Of a stretch of DNA of 64,000 nucleotides, positions 27,733 through 41,302 are shown one piece after another; position 1 is the first letter of the stretch; every line of letters begins with the position of its first letter. Both the position numbers and the translations under genes were made by a program. This DNA is from Pandoraea aquatica (GTDB lineage Bacteria > Pseudomonadota > Gammaproteobacteria > Burkholderiales > Burkholderiaceae), in the NCBI RefSeq assembly GCF_902459565.1, contig NZ_CABPSN010000005.1, positions 62,001-126,000 of the forward strand. The letters are read 5' to 3'. The notes under the pieces are model-generated. The model was not told the DNA's origin. It saw only the letters and a program-made list of their open reading frames with translations, and did not search any database.

Positions 27733-28461
27733 ATGCCCAACGAGACACTTTCCGAGCCCCGCCAGACAGAAGTCGCAGGCGACGCCAACCGCATGCCGCC
27801 CGAGCCGTCCGTGCCGTCCGCGACTCACGACGGCCGCAGCCTGACCGAGCGCGCCTACGAAGCCATCAAGCACGACATCATCACGTTGCGTCTGCGCCCC
27901 GGCGAGACGCTCAACGAAGCGCAATTGATGCAGTCGACGGGACTGGGACGCACGCCCGTGCATCAGGCGATGCACCGTCTGGCACTCGAAGGGTTGTTGG
28001 TCATCCTGCCGCGCAAGGGGGCCATGGTCGCCCCCGTCTCGCTGAACGACGCGCTCGAAATCATCGACGTGCGCATGGTCAACGAGACGTACTGTGTCGA
28101 GCTGGCCGCCCGCGCGGCCACGCCGGAGGATCTCGCGGCCATCGAAGCCGTGCTGGCCCGCTCGCGCGAAGCCATCGCGGCGCGCGACGTCGCCGCCATG
28201 ATGCGCATCGACCGCGAGTTCCATCTGGCGATCTCGCGCGCCTCGCGCAACCAGACGCTTGCCGAACTGCTGCGCGGCCTGCACGAGCGCTCGCTGCGCT
28301 TCTGGTTTCTTGCCTTGTCGACGCCGAGCCATCTGGAAGGCGTCTATGAAGAACACCTCGAACTATTCGAAGCGCTGGCTGCCCATGACGGCGAACGCGC
28401 CCGCCGGGCCATTGCCCGTCATATCGAAGAATTCCGCACCCATATTCTGAAAGCGATCTGA
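27733..28461 (+). CDS. GntR/FadR-family transcriptional regulator
   Basis: From ATG 27733 the product has 242 residues. A winged HTH occupies residues of about 35-105 (LTERAYEAIKHDIITLRLRP, then LNEAQLMQSTGLGRTPVHQA). An FCD ligand-binding domain follows, with the metal-binding histidine pattern in DREFHLAISRASRN and HIEEFRTHI. It lies 13 bp after the DUF2848 gene and 2 bp before the amidase gene, so it is an in-operon regulator and probably senses the pathway substrate. Longer in-frame starts overlap the upstream gene and are unlikely. Confidence 0.9.
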   Translation: MPNETLSEPRQTEVAGDANRMPPEPSVPSATHDGRSLTERAYEAIKHDIITLRLRPGETLNEAQLMQSTGLGRTPVHQAMHRLALEGLLVILPRKGAMVAPVSLNDALEIIDVRMVNETYCVELAARAATPEDLAAIEAVLARSREAIAARDVAAMMRIDREFHLAISRASRNQTLAELLRGLHERSLRFWFLALSTPSHLEGVYEEHLELFEALAAHDGERARRAIARHIEEFRTHILKAI

Positions 28462-28463
28462 AC

Positions 28464-29840
28464 ATGAGCCACGACGCCATCGATCTGCAACGCCCCCTGT
28501 CCGACCTCGCTGCCGCGCTCGACGCAGGCCGCACCACCAGCCGTGCCCTCACCGAGCAGGCGCTCGCCCGCATCGCCGATCCGGCCGGTCAGGGCAGCGT
28601 CGTCTTCACGCAAGTCGACGCCCAAGCCGCTCGCGACGCCGCCGACGGCCTCGACGCCCTGCGTCGCGCCGGTGCCCGTTTGTCGCCGCTAATGGGCATT
28701 CCCGTCTCGGTGAAGGATCTGTTCGACGTTGCGGGTCAGGTCACACGCGCAGGCTCCACAGTGCTCTCGGACGCTGCCCCCGCCACGCACGACGCACTGG
28801 CCGTCGCGCGTCTGCGTCAGGCGGGTGCCGTGATCGTCGGTCGCACCAACATGACCGAGTTCGCCTTCTCCGGTCTCGGCCTGAATCCGCACTACGGCAC
28901 GCCGCGCTCGCCGTGGCAGCGCGAGGTCGGGCACATTGCCGGTGGTTCGTCGTCGGGCGCAGCCGCTTCCGTGGCCGATGGCATGGCCGCCGTCGGTCTC
29001 GGCACGGATACCGGCGGTTCGATCCGCATTCCCGCCGCGTTCTGTGGCCTGACCGGCTTCAAGCCGACGGCGTCGCGTACGCCGCGCGACGGCGCGCTGC
29101 CGCTCTCGACCACGCTCGACTCCGTCGGCCCCATCGGCCGCTCGGTCGATTGCTGTGCGTGGGTAGACGCGATTCTGTCGGGCAATGTCCCAAATGAAAC
29201 ACCGGCTGCACCGCGCGATCTGCGTGGTATGCGCTTCGGCGTCTTGACGAATTTCGTGCTCGACGGCGCGGAACCCGCCGCGCTCGCCATCTACGAGCGC
29301 GCCCTCGCCACGCTCGCCAAGGCAGGCGCCACGCTCGTCGAGTTCAAATTCGCACCGTTCGACACCCTGCCCGCGATCAACCGCTTCGGCTTCTCGCCCA
29401 TCGAGGCATACGCCTGGCATCGCAAGTTGCTGGCCGAACGTGCGGATGGCTACGACCCGCGCGTGCTGGTACGCATTCGCAAGGGCGAACCGGCAGGTGC
29501 TGCGGACTACGTCGATCTGATCAACGCCCGCGCCGCGCTCATCGCAGCAGCGAATCCCGTGTGGCAAAGCTTCGACGCCGTGCTGTGCCCGACCGTGCCG
29601 CTCACGCCGCCAGCCATCGCGCCGCTCGAAGCCAGCGACGAGACCTTTACCGCCACCAACGCCCTCGTACTGCGCAACCCGACGGCCATCAACATGATCG
29701 ACGGCTGCGCCTTCTCGCTGCCGTGCCAGGGTCAGGGCGAAGCCCCCATCGGCCTGATGGTCAGCGGTGCCGCAGGCGACGACGCACGCCTGTTCCCGGT
29801 CGCCCGCGCCATCGAGCAGGCACTGCGCCCGGCCCGCTGA
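28464..29840 (+). CDS. Amidase-signature family hydrolase
   Basis: The 458-residue enzyme has the complete Ser-cisSer-Lys triad of the amidase-signature family: Lys84 in GIPVSVKDLFDVAG, the cis-serine in GGSSSG (residues of about 160-165), and the nucleophile Ser186 in TDTGGSIRIPAAFCG. Length and motifs are typical of stand-alone amidases, related to aryl-acyl amidases and AtzE/AtzF-like hydrolases. It has no GatA-specific context (no gatB or gatC). It ends the DUF2848-GntR-amidase operon, starting 2 bp after the regulator gene. The natural amide is unknown. Confidence 0.9.
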   Translation: MSHDAIDLQRPLSDLAAALDAGRTTSRALTEQALARIADPAGQGSVVFTQVDAQAARDAADGLDALRRAGARLSPLMGIPVSVKDLFDVAGQVTRAGSTVLSDAAPATHDALAVARLRQAGAVIVGRTNMTEFAFSGLGLNPHYGTPRSPWQREVGHIAGGSSSGAAASVADGMAAVGLGTDTGGSIRIPAAFCGLTGFKPTASRTPRDGALPLSTTLDSVGPIGRSVDCCAWVDAILSGNVPNETPAAPRDLRGMRFGVLTNFVLDGAEPAALAIYERALATLAKAGATLVEFKFAPFDTLPAINRFGFSPIEAYAWHRKLLAERADGYDPRVLVRIRKGEPAGAADYVDLINARAALIAAANPVWQSFDAVLCPTVPLTPPAIAPLEASDETFTATNALVLRNPTAINMIDGCAFSLPCQGQGEAPIGLMVSGAAGDDARLFPVARAIEQALRPAR

Positions 29841-29949
29841 ACGCAATCCTCAACTTTCGGACGATTTCGCGCAAAAATGCGCGCAAACGTCCGATTTTTT
29901 GATGGAAAGTTCCGAAAAATCCCGCAATTTTTCATCTCACATGCGAATC

Positions 29950-29973
29950 GGGCTGGGGTTACAATCCCAGCCC
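29950..29973 (+). promoter_or_regulatory. Palindrome overlapping a TACAAT box upstream of dsbB
   Basis: GGGCTGGG (29950-29957) and CCCAGCCC (29966-29973) flank TTACAAT, in which TACAAT (29960-29965) is a good -10 candidate. No T tract follows, so it is not a terminator. It may be an operator over the dsbB promoter or a leader hairpin. Confidence 0.45.
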
Positions 29974-30049
29974 AAGTGCCTGCCGCCCGGCGTCATGCGG
30001 GGATGAGCGGGATTCGTGGGATTCGTGATGGCCTACCGCCTGAAGTGAA

Positions 30050-30562
30050 ATGAACGCTCAACTCGACCCGGCTTTTCGCCGCGAACGTCTGCTGTATCTC
30101 CTGCTCACCGTGGTTTGCCTTGCCTTGCTGGGCGGTGCGCTGTACTTCCAGTACGTGCTTCACGAAGACCCGTGCCCGCTGTGCATTCTGGCGCGCTACG
30201 CGCTCGTGCTGATCGCGATCTTCGGGCTGGTCGGCGCTGTCTCGCGTGGCTGGGCAGGAATTAAGGTAGCGCGCGTGCTCGCGGCGCTCTCGGCGATTGG
30301 CGGAATGGCCGCATCGGCGTATCTCATCTACGTGCAGGCCAATCCGATGGTGAGCTGCGGCTACGATGTCGTCGAAGGATTTGTGGACGCGCTGCCGACC
30401 TCGCGCCTGTTGCCGCAGGTCTTCCAGGTGCAGGGCATGTGCCAGACGATGTACCCGCCGATCCTCGGCCTGACGCTGCCGATGTGGTCGCTCGCGGCAT
30501 TCGTCGTCATCTTCCTGGCGCTGGCGCTGCATCGTCCGCGCCGCGCCATTTCGCTGCGCTAA
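30050..30562 (+). CDS. dsbB: Disulfide bond formation protein B
   Basis: DsbB is the inner-membrane quinone-dependent oxidase of DsbA. The 170-residue protein has four hydrophobic helices. The first periplasmic loop carries [11 protein letters not shown], the CXXC pair. The second loop holds the cysteines in [12 protein letters not shown] and [10 protein letters not shown], which fit the second redox pair. The length is typical. The ATG at 30050 starts just after a TGAAATGA leader. It is monocistronic and followed by a strong terminator. Confidence 0.94.
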   Translation: MNAQLDPAFRRERLLYLLLTVVCLALLGGALYFQYVLHEDPCPLCILARYALVLIAIFGLVGAVSRGWAGIKVARVLAALSAIGGMAASAYLIYVQANPMVSCGYDVVEGFVDALPTSRLLPQVFQVQGMCQTMYPPILGLTLPMWSLAAFVVIFLALALHRPRRAISLR

Positions 30563-30589
30563 AACGCCTCGCGTACCGCCCAAACGCAC

Positions 30590-30630
30590 AACGGCCGTCT
30601 GCCCCTCTGGGCGACGGCCGTTGGCTTTTT
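30590..30630 (+). terminator. Terminator of dsbB
   Basis: Ten-base arms AACGGCCGTC and GACGGCCGTT are followed by GGCTTTTT, starting 28 bp after the dsbB stop codon. Confidence 0.88.
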
Positions 30631-30673
30631 GGCAGACGGTCGAACGGTCAGAGCAGTCCGAGTAGTCCGAATG

Positions 30674-31639
30674 TCAGGGTCGTACCAGCGCCGGAGTCGG
30701 CTCTCCTGCACCGCTGGCGGCGTCGAGTTCGGTCGCCACTTCCGCGATCCGCCGGCGCAGCCACGTCACCTCAGGCGCGGCATGCGTGCGCTCGTGCCAC
30801 AGCTGATAGAAGCGCATGGGCGGGAAGTTGATCGGCGACGGCACCACGCGGATCGGCAGATAGCGCGCGTAATGCTGCGCGAACTGACGCCCGGTGGTGA
30901 ACACCAGATCGGTGCGCATCAGCACGTACGGCACGAGCCCGAAGTACGGCATCGTCATCTGAATATTGCGACGCAGGCCCTGCTCGGCCAGAAAACCGTC
31001 GATGAAGCTCTGACGCTCGGCCACATACGGCATGGGGGCCAGGTGCGGCAATTCCAGATAGTGCTTGAGCGAGATGCCCTTGTTGGCCAACGGATGCTGT
31101 GCGCCGAGCATACATACCACTTCATCGTCGAACAGACGCGACATATGCAACTGCGGCGGCGGCTCCAGCCAGTTACCGATCACCACGTCCAGCGAGCCAT
31201 TTTCCAGCGCGCCTGCATAGTCGAAACCCGCGTTGATGGGTTGCACGTGCAGACGGGCCGACGGCGCGTCGCGGCGCAGCACTTCGGCGATGTTGGGCAG
31301 GAAAACGGCGTCGAGATAGTCCGGCGCACCGAGCCGGAACGCCCGCGTGGTGGTCTGCGGCGCGAACTCCGTGGTCGGGTGCGTAATCCGTTCGATGGCG
31401 GCGAGCGCGTCGGTGGCGTAGCCCAGCAGCTCCCGGCCGCGCTCGGTGGCGACCATGCCGCTCTTGCCGCGCACCAGAATGGCGTCGCCGGTGATCTCGC
31501 GCAGACGGCGCAACGAGTTGCTGATGGCCGGCTGCGACTGGCCGAGCTTGAGCGCGGCGCGCGACACGCTTTGCTCTGTGAGCAGCGTATGGAGTACCCG
31601 CAGCAGGTAGGCGTCGATCTGTTCGCGGGGTCTTTGCAT
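30674..31639 (-). CDS. LysR-family regulator, divergent from xdhA
   Basis: From ATG 31639 (MQRPREQIDAYLLRVLHTLL) the protein has 321 residues; the frame to 31717 adds 26 residues before the HTH. The winged HTH has SVSRAALKLGQSQPAISNSLRRL, and the effector domain follows from about residue 90. It is transcribed divergently from the xanthine dehydrogenase operon with a 225-bp shared region, the standard position for its regulator. Its inducer may be a purine intermediate such as xanthine or urate. This is inferred from position only. Confidence 0.87.
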   Translation of the reverse strand: MQRPREQIDAYLLRVLHTLLTEQSVSRAALKLGQSQPAISNSLRRLREITGDAILVRGKSGMVATERGRELLGYATDALAAIERITHPTTEFAPQTTTRAFRLGAPDYLDAVFLPNIAEVLRRDAPSARLHVQPINAGFDYAGALENGSLDVVIGNWLEPPPQLHMSRLFDDEVVCMLGAQHPLANKGISLKHYLELPHLAPMPYVAERQSFIDGFLAEQGLRRNIQMTMPYFGLVPYVLMRTDLVFTTGRQFAQHYARYLPIRVVPSPINFPPMRFYQLWHERTHAAPEVTWLRRRIAEVATELDAASGAGEPTPALVRP

Positions 31640-31864
31640 GTGCAGGGGCGCTCTGAAGGCGTGTTGAAGACCGGAAAACGGCGTGTTGAGCCGTAGTTTA
31701 TGACAAGGATGGGTCATCGGGGCGTCCGAATAGCCATCATCATGGCGGCGAAATATTTCCCTGTGCCGCCGGTGCTATCTTCGGCTCATCCCCACGCCGG
31801 CCCTTAAAAGACCTATGCAGCAACGCCGGCGCGTCCACAATTGCACTGCACTACACTGAGAATC

Positions 31865-33337
<1,473 letters not shown>

Positions 33338-33349
33338 CCGGAGCCGCCC

Positions 33350-35688
33350 ATGAACACGCAAGTCGAAGGCTTCATGACGCAGACCGTACAGACCGCTGCG
33401 CAGGTTGGCCGCTCGCGTCCGCATGAGTCGGCCGAGCTTCACGTCGCAGGCGAAGCCACTTACACCGACGACATCCCCGAGCTGCAAGGCACGCTGCACT
33501 GCGCGCTCGGCCCGTCGCCCAAGGCGCACGCCCGCATTCTCTCGCTCGATCTCGACGCCGTGCGCCGCGCACCGGGCGTCATCGCCGTGCTCACCGCCGC
33601 CGACATTCCCGGCGTGAACGACTGCGGCCCGGTCATCCACGACGATCCGATCCTCGCGGACGGTGTCGTCCAGTACATCGGCCAGCCGATGTTCGCCGTG
33701 GTCGCCGAATCGCATGACGCTGCCCGTCGCGCCGCGCGTCTGGCCAAGGGCGAATACGAAGACCTGCCCGCCATCCTCACGCCACAGGCCGCCAAGGCCG
33801 CTGGCGCGGGTGTGCTGCCGCCGATGCAACTGCGTCGCGGCGACGCCGACGCCGCCCTGCAAGCCTCGCCCAACCGCATCAGCGGCACGTTCGAATGCAA
33901 CGGGCAGGAGCAGTTCTATCTCGAAGGGCAGATCTCGTACGCCATCCCCAAGGAAAACGACGGCATCCACATCTACTGCTCGACGCAGCACCCGAGCGAG
34001 ATGCAGGCGCTCGTGTCCCACGCACTGGGCTGGCATAGCCATCAGGTGCATGTCGAGTGCCGACGCATGGGCGGCGGCTTCGGCGGCAAGGAATCGCAAT
34101 CGGGCCTGTTCGCGTGCGTGGCCGCGCTGTGCGCCTCGCGTCTGAAGCGCCCCGTCAAGCTGCGTCTGGATCGTGACGACGACTTCATGATGACGGGCAA
34201 GCGTCATGGCTTCTACTTCGAGTACGACGTCGGCTTCGACGACGACGGCCGCATCACCGGCGCGAAGGTCGACATGACGCTGCGCGCAGGCTTCTCGGCC
34301 GACTTGTCCGGCCCGGTCGCCACGCGCGCCATCTGCCACTTCGACAACGCCTACTTCGTGCCGGACGCCGATCTGCGCGCCCTGTGCGGCAAAACGAACA
34401 CGCAGTCGAACACGGCCTTCCGTGGCTTCGGCGGCCCGCAGGGCGCACTCATCATGGAAGTGGTGCAGGACGCCATCGCGCGACGTCTGGGCAAAGACGC
34501 CCTCGACGTGCGCCGCGTGAACTTCTACGGCAAGACCGAGCGCAACACCACGCCGTACGGCCAACTCGTCAAGGACAACATCATCCACGAGCTGGTCGCC
34601 GAGCTGGAACAGACGAGCGACTATCGCGCGCGTCGCGACGCCGTGCAGGCGTTCAACCGCACGAGTCCGGTGTTGCGTAAGGGCCTCGCGCTCACCCCGC
34701 TCAAGTTCGGCATCTCGTTCAACGTGCAGGCCTTCAATCAGGCCGGTGCGCTGGTGCACGTCTACCGTGACGGCTCGATGCTCGTGAACCACGGCGGCAC
34801 CGAAATGGGTCAGGGCCTGAACACCAAGGTTGCGCAGGTTGTCGCGCACGAACTGGGCGTCGACCTCTCGCACGTGCGCGTGACGGCAACCGACACGACC
34901 AAGGTCGCGAACACGTCGGCCACCGCCGCCTCGACCGGTGCGGACCTGAACGGCAAGGCCGCGCAGAACGCTGCGTGGCAGATTCGTCAGCGTCTGGCGG
35001 AATTCGCGGCACAGAAGTACGGCTGCGCCGCCGACGAAGTGACGTTCGCCAACGATGTCGTGAGTGCAAACGGGAATCACATCCCCTTCCCCGATCTCGT
35101 GGAAGCCGCCTACTGGGCGCGCGTGCAACTCTGGTCGGACGGCTTCTATGCCACGCCGGGCCTGTCGTGGGACGCCAAGACGATGAACGGCAACCCGTTC
35201 TTCTACTTCGCGTACGGCGCGGCAGTCTCGGAAGTCATTCTCGACACGCTCACCGGCGAGTGGCGTCTGCTGCGCGCCGACGTGCTGCACGACGCCGGCA
35301 AGTCGATCAACCCGGCGCTCGACATCGGACAGGTCGAAGGCGCGTTCATTCAGGGCATGGGCTGGCTGACGACGGAAGAGCTTTGGTGGAACAAGGACGG
35401 CAAGCTCATGACGCACGCCCCCTCCACGTACAAGATCCCCGGCATCAGCGATTGCCCGACGGACTTCCGCGTGAACCTGTTCGACAACGCCAACGTGATG
35501 GACTCGATCCATCGCTCCAAGGCGGTCGGCGAACCGCCGCTGCTGCTGCCGTTCTCGGTCTTCAATGCGTTGCGCGACGCCGTGGCCAGCGTGAACGACT
35601 ATCGCGACGAACCGGTGCTGAACGCCCCGGCCACGTCCGAAGCGCTGCTCATGGCGATCACCGAGTTGCGCACGCGGAGCGCCGCCTG

Positions 35689-35689
<1 letters not shown>
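33350..35689 (+). CDS. xdhB: Xanthine dehydrogenase, molybdopterin subunit
   Basis: The 779-residue subunit carries the molybdenum cofactor. Family signatures include RPHESAELHVAGEATYTDDI, MGGGFGGKESQS, AFRGFGGPQGA, and GGTEMGQGLNTKV in the substrate channel region. The glutamate of the catalytic base lies near the C-terminus in KAVGEPPLLLP. The start ATG 33350 is 12 bp from the xdhA stop, and the stop codon overlaps the xdhC start in TGATG. It acts as part of an (XdhAB)2 complex in the cytosol. Confidence 0.96.
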
Positions 35690-37909
<2,220 letters not shown>

Positions 37910-37938
37910 TCGCCCGTTAGCTTCGCCGAACGTCAAAT

Positions 37939-37962
37939 GCCCGAATCATTCGGGCGTTTTTT
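37939..37962 (+). terminator. Terminator after the adenine deaminase gene
   Basis: Arms GCCCGAA and TTCGGGC (perfect, three-base loop) are followed by GTTTTTT. It divides the xdhABC-deaminase transcript from the downstream permease-guaD genes. Confidence 0.9.
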
Positions 37963-38159
37963 ATGCCTGCGCGGCGCAAATCCGCGTGTGTGTGCGTCGC
38001 CACATTACCTCCCGATGATGTGGAACATTCCCCATAAGGAATATTTTCAACGGGACCCGATGCTATTTTTCGAGCGTGCCCTGATACACGTCGCGAGGTG
38101 CCCCCACACCGCGCAATACCGGGCGCTCATCACATAGAACATATCGGAGACAACACCCC

Positions 38160-39605
38160 ATGGACTCATCGCTCAGCCCCCCGGCGAGTAATGTAGCGCT
38201 GGACGCAGCCCCGGCTGCACCGGACGCGGCACACGACCACACGCGCGTGGCGGGCGCGCAACCGACGTCGACACTCGACCGCTATTTCGGTATCACCGCG
38301 CTCGGCTCCACGTTCCGCACCGAAGTGATAGCGGGTATCACGACTTTCCTCGCGGCGATGTACATCATCGTCGTGAACCCGGCCATTCTGTCGAAGACGG
38401 GGATGGCCTTTCCTGCCGCACTCACCGCTACCGTGCTCATCAGCTTCTTCGGCAGCTGTGCGATGGGTCTCTACGCGCGCAATCCGGTGCTGGTGGCACC
38501 GGGCATGGGTCTGAACGCCCTGTTTGCCTTCACGATGGTGCACGGCGTGGGCATGCCCTGGCAGACGGCGCTGGGCTGCGTGTTCTGGTCCGGCATTCTG
38601 TTCGCACTGCTCGCCGCGCTCAACGTGCGACGCTTCGTCGTCGAAGCGATTCCCGCGAACCTGCGCTACGCGATCTCGTGCGGCATCGGCCTGTTCATCA
38701 CGGTGATCGGGCTGGTCAATGCAAAGCTCGTGGTGAGCGACCCGGTCACGGTCGTGCGCCTCGCGCACTTGTCGCCGCCGACCGTCACGTTCCTCATCGG
38801 CCTCGCGCTTACGACCGTGCTCGTCGCCCGTCGCGTGAATGGCGCGCTGATGATCGGCATCGTCGTCACCACCCTCATGGCGGTGCCCATCGGCCGCCTC
38901 TGGGGCGACGGCAGCGGCTACTTCCCCAAGGAAATCGCGACGGCCACGCTGGTGAACTTCCAGGGTTTCTTCGCTGCGCCGGACTTCTCGGGCATCGGTC
39001 AGCTCGACTTGCTGGGCGCGCTGAAAGTGGCGTACATGCCCTTCATCTTCGTGATGCTCTTCACGGCGTTCTTTGATACCCTCTCGACCTTCATGAGCAT
39101 TGCCGAAGCCGGCAATATGAAGGATCGCGACGGCAATCCGCGCAATATGCGTCAGGCGATGATCGTCGACTCGTTCTCGGTGCTGATCTCCGGCCCGCTC
39201 GGCACGAGCCCGGCGAACGCCTACATCGAATCGGCTGCGGGCATCGCTCAGGGCGGACGCACGGGCCTGACGGCTGTTGTCTGTGCGCTGCTGTTCCTGC
39301 CGTTCCTGTTCCTGTCGCCGATGCTCTCACTCGTGCCGGCCATCGCCACGGCCCCGGCGCTGATTCTCGTCGGTGTGTTTATGATGGAATCTGTCGCGCG
39401 CATCGAATGGCATCGGATGGACGAAGCCATCCCGAGTTTCATCGCGCTCGTGATGATTCCGATTTCGTATTCGATTACCGACGGCATCGCCTACAGTTTC
39501 CTCGCCTTCGTCGTCCTCAAGCTGTTCACGGGACGCATCAAGGAAATCAAGCCTGCGATGTGGATCGTCGCCGCGCTCGCGGTGCTGCTGCTCACGCAAA
39601 TGTAA
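38160..39605 (+). CDS. AzgA-type purine (adenine/guanine/hypoxanthine) permease
   Basis: The 481-residue inner-membrane transporter belongs to the AzgA subgroup of NCS2-related permeases. The N-terminal 45 residues are hydrophilic, and about 12-14 helices follow. Family motifs are STFRTEVIAGITTFLAAMYI, NPAILSKTGM, APGMGLNALFAF, and the second-half TFMSIAEAGNMKDRDG. GTSPANAYIESAAGIAQGGRTGL is characteristic. Guanine, adenine or hypoxanthine are the likely substrates, consistent with the flanking deaminase genes. It probably forms a transcript with guaD, which begins 19 bp downstream. Confidence 0.9.
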   Translation: MDSSLSPPASNVALDAAPAAPDAAHDHTRVAGAQPTSTLDRYFGITALGSTFRTEVIAGITTFLAAMYIIVVNPAILSKTGMAFPAALTATVLISFFGSCAMGLYARNPVLVAPGMGLNALFAFTMVHGVGMPWQTALGCVFWSGILFALLAALNVRRFVVEAIPANLRYAISCGIGLFITVIGLVNAKLVVSDPVTVVRLAHLSPPTVTFLIGLALTTVLVARRVNGALMIGIVVTTLMAVPIGRLWGDGSGYFPKEIATATLVNFQGFFAAPDFSGIGQLDLLGALKVAYMPFIFVMLFTAFFDTLSTFMSIAEAGNMKDRDGNPRNMRQAMIVDSFSVLISGPLGTSPANAYIESAAGIAQGGRTGLTAVVCALLFLPFLFLSPMLSLVPAIATAPALILVGVFMMESVARIEWHRMDEAIPSFIALVMIPISYSITDGIAYSFLAFVVLKLFTGRIKEIKPAMWIVAALAVLLLTQM

Positions 39606-39624
39606 CGACATAAGGACCCTGCTA

Positions 39625-40962
39625 ATGTCCACCACAAACACGACGACGCAGGCCTTGCGCGCCGTCCGCGCGCAACTGGTCTACTTCACGCACGATCCGG
39701 CGCGCGCCTATCTCGACGGCACGCCGGGCACCGTCCACCACACGGACGGGATCGTCGCATTCGAGAACGGCCGCATCACGGCCGTGGGCGACTACGCCAA
39801 GGTCGCGCCGACGCTGCCCGCCGGCACGCCCATCGAGGATCTGCGCGACAAGGTCATCACGCCGGGCTTCATCGACACGCACATCCACTATCCGCAAACG
39901 GACATGATCGCGTCGCCCGCGCCGGGACTGCTGCCCTGGCTCGAGAAGTACACGTTCCCGACCGAGCGACGTTTCGAGAATCCGGAATATGCGGCAGATG
40001 TGGCGCAATTCTTCCTCGACGAACTGCTGCGCGGCGGCACCACGAGTGCGCTGGTGTACTGCACGGTGCACCCCGGCTCGGCCGACGCGTTCTTCAAGGA
40101 AAGCGATTCGCGCAACCTGCGCATGATCGCGGGCAAAGTGATGATGGACCGCAACTGCCCCGAGTTCCTGCGCGACACGGCCGAGACCGGCGCACGCGAC
40201 AGCGAAGCGCTGATTCAGCGCTGGCACAACAAGGGGCGTCAGTTGTACGCGCTCACGCCGCGCTTTGCGCCGACGTCGACCGAAGCGCAGTTGGGCGTGT
40301 GCGGTGAACTGGCCGAGCAGTATCAGGACGTGTTCATCCAGAGCCACGTCGCCGAGAACACCGACGAAGTCGAATGGGTGCGCTCGCTGTTCCCGGGACA
40401 TCGCAGCTATCTCGACGTCTACGATCACTACAAGCTGCTGCGCAAGCGCGCCGTGTACGGGCATTGCATCTGGCTCGACGAGCATGATCGCCGCCGTATG
40501 TTCGAGACGGGAACGGTGGCTGCGCATTGCCCGACGTCCAACCAGTTCCTCGGCAGCGGCCTGTTCGATTTCGCCGCCGCCGAAGCCACACGTATGCCGG
40601 TCACGCTCGCGACCGACGTAGGCGGCGGTTCCACGTTCTCGATGTTGCAAACGATGAACGAAGCGCACAAGGTCGCGCGCCTGTCGGGGTATCACCTCTC
40701 GGCCGAACGCATGTTCTACCTCGCGACCGAGGGCGCGGCGCACGCGCTGGATCTGCACGGCACCATCGGCACGCTCGCCGTGGGCGCCGAGGCCGACTTC
40801 GTGGTGCTCGACCCGAAGGCGACGCCGTTGCTCGCGCGTCGTACGGCGCTGGCCGAGTCGCTGGAGGAGTTGCTGTTCGCATTCGCCATGCTCGGCGACG
40901 ATCGCGCGATTGCCACGACGTATGCCGCTGGCAAGCCGGTCCATCGCCGCGTGGCCGCTTGA
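39625..40962 (+). CDS. guaD: Guanine deaminase
   Basis: The 445-residue amidohydrolase converts guanine to xanthine. The Zn ligands are in PGFIDTHIHYPQTDM, the third histidine in QSHVAENTDEV, and the last in ATDVGGGSTFS. The PWLEKYTFPTERRF segment is specific for guanine deaminases. It follows the purine permease on the same strand by 19 bp and completes a route from both adenine and guanine to xanthine. No uricase or allantoinase gene is in the window. Confidence 0.95.
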   Translation: MSTTNTTTQALRAVRAQLVYFTHDPARAYLDGTPGTVHHTDGIVAFENGRITAVGDYAKVAPTLPAGTPIEDLRDKVITPGFIDTHIHYPQTDMIASPAPGLLPWLEKYTFPTERRFENPEYAADVAQFFLDELLRGGTTSALVYCTVHPGSADAFFKESDSRNLRMIAGKVMMDRNCPEFLRDTAETGARDSEALIQRWHNKGRQLYALTPRFAPTSTEAQLGVCGELAEQYQDVFIQSHVAENTDEVEWVRSLFPGHRSYLDVYDHYKLLRKRAVYGHCIWLDEHDRRRMFETGTVAAHCPTSNQFLGSGLFDFAAAEATRMPVTLATDVGGGSTFSMLQTMNEAHKVARLSGYHLSAERMFYLATEGAAHALDLHGTIGTLAVGAEADFVVLDPKATPLLARRTALAESLEELLFAFAMLGDDRAIATTYAAGKPVHRRVAA

Positions 40963-41130
40963 TGGAATGACGGCCTGATGCACTGATCGCAGTCGTTGCA
41001 CCGATCCGGTCTGTTGGCGCGTGCCACGGACCTGATGTCTTACGCGAGGGAGCGGGTGTCATCGCTCTGGCGGCGCACGCGCCCTCGCGGTCGCCGACCG
41101 TGCGCAAGGGGCAAACGGTCGGGGATCTCC

Positions 41131-41220
41131 TTGGGCAGCCATCGGCTGCCCTTTTTTGCATTTAGCAGCCGTCGGCCGTCCTTTTTTGCATTCAGCAGCC
41201 GTCGGCCGTCCCTTTTTTGC
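41131..41220 (+). repeat. Three tandem 30-bp terminator-like units
   Basis: The units are 41131-41160, 41161-41190 and 41191-41220. The first is an ideal terminator, with arms GGGCAGCC and GGCTGCCC followed by TTTTTTGCA. The second and third keep GCAGCC-GTC-GGC and the T tract, but the stems are weaker. The downstream two units are more alike to each other than to the first. They end any transcript arriving from guaD. Confidence 0.85.
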
Positions 41221-41281
41221 TTAACGCAGCCGGTTACCGCACTGTCACGCAAACGTCGCTTGCGCGATGGCTCTGCGCCAA

Positions 41282-41290
41282 TGCTATAAT
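41282..41290 (+). promoter_or_regulatory. Extended -10 promoter of the Mn riboswitch transcript
   Basis: TGCTATAAT is a perfect extended -10 box (TATAAT at 41285-41290). The best -35 (TTGCGC, 41260-41265) is at a wide 19-bp spacing. The aptamer begins about 15 bp downstream. Confidence 0.7.
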
Positions 41291-41302
41291 CCGCCTCGAT
41301 TC

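Larger units (their letters stand above)
40963..41302. other. Intergenic region with triplicated terminator units
   Basis: No gene is seen between guaD and the manganese riboswitch. The region contains the terminator array at 41131-41220 and the promoter of the Mn exporter near 41260-41290. Confidence 0.6.
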
